Assembly (NCBI GenBank): GCA_900548745.1
Contig: URLQ01000082.1
Location: 1 to 12,618, forward strand
Source: an uncultured Prevotella sp.
GTDB lineage: Bacteria > Bacteroidota > Bacteroidia > Bacteroidales > Bacteroidaceae
Direction: 5' to 3'
Length of the DNA: 12,618 nt
Part shown: piece by piece, positions 8,571 to 12,618 of the stretch
Numbering within the stretch: position 1 is the first letter of the stretch
How the letters are laid out: each line of letters opens with the position of its first letter
The notes under the pieces: model-generated
Database searches by the model: none
The model's input: the letters and a program-made list of their open reading frames with translations, nothing else
Told to the model about the DNA's origin: nothing
Made by a program: the position numbers and the translations under genes

Positions 8571-9786
8571 CTTTACCGCCAGTTTCGTTGGTATAGCTCT
8601 GTGAGACTTTCACATCAACCTTGAATGCCGTGATAAGATTAACGTTGAACTCTGCGGGTGGGTTGCCATTCTCCTTCAAGTCAGTCTGGACTTGTCCTAC
8701 ACCTCGATTGAACATATTGACATAGCCCAGCGTCTTCATGGCACTGGCTACAAGTGGATTGCGATAATCGTTCACACTTGGGAAATTCTCAGGACGGGCA
8801 TTGCCATACAAGCCGCCTGCATTCAGGATCTCCATATGACTGGCAAACTCATAGAAGCGAAGTGGGGTGTTATTCTGCATATCGCGGTGCATACAGGCGT
8901 TGAGAAGAATCTCTCGAATAGCCTGATAGGGGTAGTTGCTGGCCATTTCCTCGCGTAGAATAGAAACGAAAACGGGTTTCTTCTTGATGACAGACAACTC
9001 CAAAAGTGATTCCAGGCGTAGTAGCAGTTCGCAATAGTTGCCTTCCAACTGCATTTCGTTCTCTACCTCACTTGTCACGTCTTCACCCTTGAAAAGTACA
9101 TACTGCACATAAAGACCTGGCATGAAATGGCGCGGCTTGTAGCCAAACAGGACGACAGCAGCGTATGTGGGGCATTGGTGCTCAGTGTCATACATGCCCA
9201 CAGCGGCCATCTGTTCCTCGATAGGACGAGTGTCAGATTCCCCCAACTCATTGCCTAATAGCGGTATCAGATACTTTGTGCGCAGCAAGTCCGTATTGAT
9301 GTCATTCAGCTTGGCAGCCAAACAAGGCATGGTGTCGAAGGTTGCCATAAATGACATTCTTCGTTCTGCAAGGATGCGTTCTTCCGCTTCGGTAGCTATA
9401 TCTCGACGAGGACCGATACGTATAAAGGCACGACCACGATAGCGAACAGGAGGCAAGTCGGATGGGCTAACCTCAGCAACCAGTAAGTCACCTTCCGGGA
9501 ACTGGAAACGATCAACACTCATAACAGGTATGGGCAGGATGTTTCCATTACTGCGGATGGCTACTATCTTCTTCAGCAAGTCATCGGTGACCTTCAAGCC
9601 GGCCAATGTACCATTGTCGTATGCGCCAAGTATCAAGTAGCCATTCTTCCGTGAGTTTGGCAGATCGTTGGCAAAGGCACAGATAGCCTCCTGGAACTTA
9701 TCCATGTCACCTGATGACGTGGTTCGCTCCACACGGTAAGTTTCCGTGCTATGCAGCAATTCTTGTATCTCGTCTTTGGTTGTCAT
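8476..9786 (-). CDS. AlbA_2 (Schlafen-like) / RecG-related ATP-binding transcriptional regulator, frameshifted at the C-terminus
   Basis: The 436-residue product starts with an AlbA_2 nucleic-acid-binding domain (about 14-125: DKFQEAICAFANDLPNS, GYLILGAYDNGTLAGL, RYRGRAFIRIGPR). A GHKL-like ATP-binding region follows (REILLNACMHRD, 291-302; RNPLVASAM, 332-340; GVGQ, 352-355). This is the domain order of the bacterial AlbA_2/RecG-like regulators often found near defence and mobile genes. The family usually ends in a winged helix after a repetitive linker. Here the linker begins at GGKVGDDIP (403-411), but the frame then runs through an atypical 25-residue tail to a TGA, while the winged helix is encoded in another frame. 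It starts four bases after the XRE stop, so the two are an operon. Its likely role is control of the locus. Confidence 0.9.
   Translation of the reverse strand: MTTKDEIQELLHSTETYRVERTTSSGDMDKFQEAICAFANDLPNSRKNGYLILGAYDNGTLAGLKVTDDLLKKIVAIRSNGNILPIPVMSVDRFQFPEGDLLVAEVSPSDLPPVRYRGRAFIRIGPRRDIATEAEERILAERRMSFMATFDTMPCLAAKLNDINTDLLRTKYLIPLLGNELGESDTRPIEEQMAAVGMYDTEHQCPTYAAVVLFGYKPRHFMPGLYVQYVLFKGEDVTSEVENEMQLEGNYCELLLRLESLLELSVIKKKPVFVSILREEMASNYPYQAIREILLNACMHRDMQNNTPLRFYEFASHMEILNAGGLYGNARPENFPSVNDYRNPLVASAMKTLGYVNMFNRGVGQVQTDLKENGNPPAEFNVNLITAFKVDVKVSQSYTNETGGKVGDDIPCLSQVLSLFLSPVERNAVEEDGVCN
8520..8559. repeat. Degenerate 12-bp tandem repeat in the AlbA_2 linker
   Basis: GGGACA recurs at 8520, 8532 and 8544, and a degenerate GGATA-type unit begins at 8556: a strict 12-base period. 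Read in the winged-helix frame on the minus strand it gives four-residue units CPKF, CPYF, CPQL; in the AlbA_2 frame it gives LSQV, LSLF, LSPV. Four-residue repetitive linkers are usual in this family. Since 12 is a multiple of three, gain or loss of a unit does not explain the frame change. Confidence 0.75.
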
Positions 9787-9790
9787 TTGA

Positions 9791-10006
9791 TTATTTCTCT
9801 TGATTGAATTCTTCCTGTCTCACCAACTCCTGCACAGGCACTTCAAGCGCATTTGCTATTGCAATGAGGGCTTCAAGGCTTGGCTGGGTGGTATTGGTGA
9901 CCCACTTGGACACAGTAGCAGGATCCTTACCGAGTTTGTCGGACAGCCACTTATTTTTTAGGTCACGTTCTGCGATAACAACTCTTATACGATTTAACTT
10001 TGCCAT
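9791..10006 (-). CDS. XRE/Cro-CI-type HTH transcriptional regulator
   Basis: The 71-residue protein is essentially one helix-turn-helix domain: LSDKLGKDPATVSKWVTNTT (21-40) holds the recognition helices, followed by PSLEALIAIANALEVPVQEL, the standard helix 4-5 of the XRE fold. It has no extra effector domain. The start MAKLNR (ATG 10004-10006) is preferred over an upstream ATG at 10139-10141, because a good -7 promoter box lies at 10030-10037 between them and the extra 45 residues would not belong to this family. It lies four bases before the AlbA_2 gene and is first in the minus-strand unit, next to the GTTCGGAG array, so it is the best candidate for an autoregulator of the locus. Confidence 0.9.
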   Translation of the reverse strand: MAKLNRIRVVIAERDLKNKWLSDKLGKDPATVSKWVTNTTQPSLEALIAIANALEVPVQELVRQEEFNQEK

Positions 10007-10029
10007 GATAGATTTCTGTTGTTTGACGG

Positions 10030-10057
10030 CAAAGTTACAAAAAATAATCGAGACAAA
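10030..10057 (-). promoter_or_regulatory. Bacteroidota-type promoter of the XRE/AlbA_2 unit
   Basis: On the minus strand, TTTG (10054-10057) is followed after 16 bases by TAACTTTG (10030-10037), an exact TAnnTTTG -7 box. It ends about 24 bases before the XRE start codon, so the leader is very short. The spacer is somewhat shorter than the usual 19-21, but the position and -7 box are good. Confidence 0.65.
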
Positions 10058-10242
10058 TGCTGATATGCTCAAAAAGCTCCATAAATAAGCAAAAATTTGA
10101 ATAAAAGACCAATCTTTTGATGTAGACATGACAATATTCATGTTTAATTATATATAATGTGTATTTGAAATATCTTTTGAAATGACCGACAACCATATGG
10201 TTTTCTTCGCGGAAATCGCATTCATATATGGAGGCAATGATA

Positions 10243-10349
10243 GTTCGGAGAAAGATGTGTTTGGTTCGGAGAGAAGTTCGGAGAAAATCATAAAAAGTTC
10301 GGAGAGAAGTTCGGAGACAACCGCAATAAGTTCGGGAACAGGTTCGGGA
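10243..10349. repeat. Seven-copy GTTCGGAG/GTTCGGGA array with alternating 21/12 spacing
   Basis: GTTCGGAG starts at 10243, 10264, 10276, 10297 and 10309, and GTTCGGGA at 10330 and 10342. The start-to-start distances are 21, 12, 21, 12, 21, 12: a 33-bp higher-order repeat with two motifs per unit. All spacings are multiples of three. Read on the plus strand it gives SSEKDVF-GSER-SSEKIIK-SSER-SSETTAI, like the SSEK linkers of some AlbA_2-type regulators. The spacings are also close to whole DNA turns, as in operator or iteron arrays. Either origin is possible. Confidence 0.85.
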
Positions 10350-10548
10350 ATTCAACCTCAAAATTCTTGGACAATCCAAGCGGCAAAGCCGAGCATGGGG
10401 ACATCCATACATAGAAATCAAGCGATATTTTTTCTCTTCTTACATAAAGTCGCAAAAGCAAGCATGCGATTTTTGCCATATAGAACTACTGTTTCGTTAG
10501 ATAAATGTTAAAAACAACGATAACAAGACTATTTATAATCTCAAAAGC

Positions 10549-10579
10549 TTTGTAGATTCAATTTTAATCGTTAATTTTG
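10549..10579 (+). promoter_or_regulatory. Bacteroidota-type promoter of the ATPase gene
   Basis: TTTG (10549-10552), then 19 bases, then TAATTTTG (10572-10579), which matches the TTTG-N19-TAnnTTTG consensus exactly. The ATG at 10607 follows 27 bases later. This strong promoter also argues for the 10607 start over an upstream in-frame TTG at 10577 that lies inside the -7 box. Confidence 0.75.
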
Positions 10580-10606
10580 CAGCAATTCTACAAAATCAAG
10601 TGCATA

Positions 10607-11047
10607 ATGATACTAAAAATCGAATTTGAGAATTTCTTTTCTATTAGAGATAGAATAAGAATCGACTTTAGAGCAGGAAACATCAATACAGCTCTTGCAC
10701 GGGAGTTAAGCCATAATGTGATGGAGTGGAAAGGTGTACCTGTCCTAAAAACTGTTGGGTTGTTTGGCCCGAATGCTTCAGGTAAATCAAACATTCTTAA
10801 AGCCATTACATTTTGCTGTAGAATGATTTTGGAGTCACACCTTCATAACGAAGGGGTGACATTCAACTTTGAACCTTTCAAATTTGATGGTTGGCAGAAA
10901 AAGCCCAGCAAATTCCTTATTGATTTTGTCTGTGAGGATGTGGAGTATGAATACGCTTTTGAGTTGACCCGTGAACGAATCATAAGCGAAAGTCTGTTCC
11001 ATTATCCTATGGGAAGACGTGCAAAGGTTTTCGACCTGTACGGTTGA
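10607..11047 (+). pseudogene. AAA/ABC-type ATPase (AAA_15/OLD-like), N-terminal fragment interrupted by an insertion sequence
   Basis: MILKIEFENFFSIRDRIRID followed by the P-loop GPNASGKSN (54-62) is the start of the SMC/ABC-like ATPases of the AAA_15/AAA_21 group, which often act in abortive-infection or nuclease-partner defence systems. The family runs to roughly 400 residues, with the signature and Walker B late in the chain; both are absent here. Native coding ends at about residue 141 (RRAKV); the last residues FDLYG and the TGA (11045-11047) are encoded by the left terminal repeat of the IS, which begins at a codon boundary (11030). The rest of the gene may lie beyond the window. It has its own promoter and is divergent from the XRE unit. 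The product should be inactive. Confidence 0.85.
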
Positions 11048-11048
11048 A
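11030..11048. repeat. Left terminal inverted repeat of the IS
   Basis: TTCGACCTGTACGGTTGAA matches the right end exactly in inverted orientation over 19 bases, then diverges. It overlaps the last codons and stop of the broken ATPase frame. Confidence 0.95.
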
Positions 11049-11057
11049 CACCCCCTA

Positions 11058-12242
11058 TCAGCTTGCCATCCGATAGCTTATTTTCCGCTCAGTAATCCAT
11101 CCTTCCATTTCTCCGTTGATTATTGTTGCAGTAATAATAGCAAGTGCTCCGCTTCCCTTTCTTGACCACGACATGCCATTATGCTTCTGCCGTGTTGCCA
11201 CGACCAAATCATTTGCCTTCTCTACACGGTTGCTTGAGATGCGCAGCCCCAGTTCATGACGTAGTGCATAACATGTCATGTTCGGCGACTTGCGTTGTAT
11301 ATAACCCTTGAGTTCCTCTATTTTCTTGGGATTCTTGATATGGGAATTCTTCAATGACTCCAGGTACTTGACGGCATTTTCGTATCTTCCCGTCCAAAGT
11401 ATGGAAAACAAGTCTTTCTTTATCTGTTGCTTCTCGTCTTTTGCTCCCTTTATGCCCATACTGAGGAATTCGTTGCATTTCTTCTCCAGATGGAGCCAGT
11501 CGAGCATGACGGTATGCTGCCTGAATCCGAAGTATTTACCGATGTAGTCACGGATACAGTTGGCTCCGTCAGAAAAGAAGACAAGGCGATGGTCTTCCAT
11601 GAGTTTGTTCTCCATGAGAAAGGCGACGAGCCGTTTGAAGGCTTTGGCCATGCCTATTGCCGTCAATGTGTATTGCCTGTCTTCTGTCTGGACATGTATG
11701 ACTGTATTCTCAACGAACGACCTGTTCTTCTTGCATTTCCCCTTGCGTCCAGGCTTCTGGAATCTTACGCCGATGTCATCAACGCTGATATAGCAGCATT
11801 TCTGAGTACCGTCTTCTATGCCCGAGGTTGAATCATCATATTTCAGCTTTTCCATACGGTTCCTTCCACGGTTGTACTCCGTGATAAGGTGGCGTGCCTG
11901 TTTTTCACCTATAACTGCCGGTAATTTTGGATTTAGGACTGATAACGGCAAGGATACGCCTTCTGCTATGATACCACTTTGCTTGTCTATGTCATATGAT
12001 TCAAGTATGTCCTCTGCCTTGGATTCATAGCTCTCGGACAATGACGCTCCAAACGATTCCACCCAGTCTTCCAGGGTCGAGGTCTTAACGCTGTTACATT
12101 CCTCGCGATGGAGGACGCGATTCAGCACGTCCGTTGTGTCACGGTAGCTGAGCCGGGTTACCAGCCGCAGATTTAGTTCACTGAAAGACCTGCTCCGAAG
12201 CCGCTGTTTGGGTTTCAGACCCTTAGCGGACTTTTTGTCCAA
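11058..12242 (-). CDS. ISKra4-like DDE transposase, ORFB (catalytic part)
   Basis: This 394-residue product (numbered from a TTG at 12240-12242) has an RNase-H-type transposase core. Acidic residues lie in YISVDDIGVRF (D155/D156), FFSDGANCI (D225) and SSNRVEKAND (E341), followed by GMSWSRKGSGALAIITA. The spacing and the late SxRVExAxxLV plus W-S blocks are ISKra4-like. The TTG is unlikely to be the true start: the frame is open back to 12329, just past the A5G5 tract at the end of ORFA, with no convincing ribosome site. A +1 change there would give one transposase of about 490 residues. The N-terminal part is basic (KPKQRLRSRSF), suiting DNA-end binding. The stop is ten bases inside the left repeat. 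Confidence 0.88.
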   Translation of the reverse strand: MDKKSAKGLKPKQRLRSRSFSELNLRLVTRLSYRDTTDVLNRVLHREECNSVKTSTLEDWVESFGASLSESYESKAEDILESYDIDKQSGIIAEGVSLPLSVLNPKLPAVIGEKQARHLITEYNRGRNRMEKLKYDDSTSGIEDGTQKCCYISVDDIGVRFQKPGRKGKCKKNRSFVENTVIHVQTEDRQYTLTAIGMAKAFKRLVAFLMENKLMEDHRLVFFSDGANCIRDYIGKYFGFRQHTVMLDWLHLEKKCNEFLSMGIKGAKDEKQQIKKDLFSILWTGRYENAVKYLESLKNSHIKNPKKIEELKGYIQRKSPNMTCYALRHELGLRISSNRVEKANDLVVATRQKHNGMSWSRKGSGALAIITATIINGEMEGWITERKISYRMAS

Positions 12243-12306
12243 AGCAACGGAGAAAACGCCTATTTCGCAATCTAAGCTTTTCGTCGTTTTACCCGCTTTC
12301 TCAAAA

Positions 12307-12531
12307 TCAGGCCCCCTTTTTAGCCTGCTCTAACCAGGCTTGGGTGATTTCCTTACAGATGCCGTTTCGCGCTTTCAGCGCATGACGTTCGTAATCGTCA
12401 AACGTCGACATGAATTCGTCGAGGTTCTCCAGATTCAGGTCATCAGGAATTTCCTCTTCAACACGTTTAATAATCTCCCGACCATCGGAGGTCGTTATCT
12501 TGGCGAAAAATTCTAATTTTGACTTACCCAT
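12307..12531 (-). CDS. IS ORFA, N-terminal part of the transposase
   Basis: A 74-residue product starting at ATG 12529-12531, with an AAAGAA-type purine stretch upstream. It reads as the short leading frame of two-frame ISKra4 elements (FDDYERHALKARNGICKEIT, then AWLEQAKKGA). Translation stops at TGA (12307-12309) directly after the A5G5 run. It has no recognisable domain of its own and is best seen as the N-terminus of a fused transposase. Confidence 0.75.
   Translation of the reverse strand: MGKSKLEFFAKITTSDGREIIKRVEEEIPDDLNLENLDEFMSTFDDYERHALKARNGICKEITQAWLEQAKKGA
12312..12321 (-). other. Candidate frameshift or transcript-slippage site (A5G5)
   Basis: On the minus strand AAAAAGGGGG precedes the ORFA stop by a few bases. 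The ORFB frame has a stop (TAG, 12330-12332) just upstream of the tract, so the ORFA-to-ORFB switch must fall within about 20 bases that include this tract. The change needed is +1 (or a one-base loss in the message), not the common -1. Confidence 0.6.
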
Positions 12532-12599
12532 GTTCTTTATGTGTTATGATTTATAATAATAACGCAGAATGTGAGATAATATTTCTTCGCTCATCACTT

Positions 12600-12618
12600 T
12601 TCAACCGTACAGGTCGAA
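12600..12618. repeat. Right terminal inverted repeat of the IS
   Basis: TTCAACCGTACAGGTCGAA is the exact reverse complement of the left repeat and ends at the final base of the window. Confidence 0.95.

Larger units (their letters stand above)
10007..10606. other. Divergent intergenic region with two promoters and a repeat array
   Basis: These 600 bases separate the minus-strand unit from the plus-strand ATPase gene. They hold a minus-strand promoter (10030-10057), an A+T-rich stretch (about 10080-10180), the GTTCGGAG array (10243-10349) and a plus-strand promoter (10549-10579). Open frames of 63-128 codons cross it on both strands but have no recognisable domain and conflict with one another. 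I see no credible gene here, though a decayed coding remnant around the array is possible. Confidence 0.7.
11030..12618 (-). mobile_element. ISKra4-like insertion sequence, about 1589 bp
   Basis: The element is bounded by perfect 19-bp inverted repeats and holds two consecutive minus-strand frames, a small ORFA (12307-12531) and the DDE transposase ORFB (11058-12242). It interrupts the ATPase gene. The right repeat ends at the last base of the window, so the outer boundary and any target duplication on that side cannot be seen; 11030 is the innermost possible left edge. Size and transposase fit ISKra4; ISLre2 is the nearest alternative. Both open frames appear intact apart from the frame change between them, so the copy may be recent. 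Confidence 0.85.

Noticed and set aside
9791..10141. A longer 116-residue form of the XRE protein starting at 10141
   Set aside because: The promoter -7 box (10030-10037) lies inside the extension, and the added 45 residues do not belong to the XRE fold.
10243..10349. CRISPR array
   Set aside because: The repeated unit is only about 8-12 bases, the spacing alternates 21/12 and there are no cas genes.
10035..10479. Minus-strand frames of 128 and 63 codons through the array (LRTS- and SPNF-type repeats)
   Set aside because: Both merely translate the same repeat in other frames; one runs across the XRE promoter. No recognisable protein.
10450..10480. GCAAAA...TTTTGC hairpin as a terminator
   Set aside because: The stem is interrupted by a bulge and has no proper U-tract, and no gene ends just before it.
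10182..10511. Plus-strand frame of 109 codons through the repeat array
   Set aside because: Apart from the S/E-rich repeat it shows no domain, no clear promoter or ribosome site, and it overlaps equally long frames on the other strand.
11427..11831. Plus-strand frame of 134 codons inside the IS
   Set aside because: It is antisense to conserved transposase sequence including the D225 region and has no domain.
11030..12618. Assignment of the IS to ISLre2 (UPF0236)
   Set aside because: Two-frame organisation and the SSNRVEKAND plus MSWSRKG context look closer to ISKra4, though an element-database search is needed to be final.

Overview
This window reads as accessory (defence or mobile island) DNA from a member of the Bacteroidota, probably a Bacteroides/Prevotella-type organism. 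Two start regions carry the Bacteroidota promoter pattern (TTTG, about 16-19 bases, TAnnTTTG). Recognisable families (AlbA_2/RecG-like regulator, DinD/RhuM fusion, sacsin-type GHKL ATPase) are common in accessory islands of that phylum. No species can be named, and no tRNA, rRNA or CRISPR array was seen.

Layout. From about 10.06 kb leftwards, all genes lie on the minus strand and could form one transcription unit. In transcription order they are: a 71-residue XRE repressor-like protein (9791-10006); an AlbA_2 plus RecG-like regulator (8476-9786) whose C-terminal winged helix sits in another frame (8271-8570); a 1252-residue helicase with a C-terminal nuclease-like domain (4421-8179); a 663-residue partner overlapping it by ATGA (2433-4424); a DinD-N/RhuM fusion protein (1029-2402); and a short GHKL ATPase (109-936) that looks truncated.

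The divergent region 10007-10606 has a promoter on each side and a striking array of seven GTTCGGAG/GTTCGGGA motifs spaced strictly 21, 12, 21, 12, 21, 12 bases. To its right is a plus-strand AAA-type ATPase gene, cut after about 141 codons by an insertion sequence (11030-12618). The IS has perfect 19-bp terminal inverted repeats, an ISKra4-like DDE transposase in two frames, and an A5G5 tract at the frame junction. The right terminal repeat ends exactly at the last base of the window, so the window (or its contig) ends at the IS edge.

How the parts may work together. The helicase-nuclease and the 663-residue protein are translationally coupled and are the probable functional core. By eye, the last third of the 663-residue protein follows the order of a PIWI/RNase-H-like domain. 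If that holds, the pair would be a divergent relative of the PIWI-plus-helicase (pPIWI-RE type) anti-invader systems. XRE and AlbA_2 proteins would be the control layer. RhuM and the GHKL ATPase are likely accessory or separately acquired. The motifs are read from the sequence; the PIWI assignment and the system-level role are inference.
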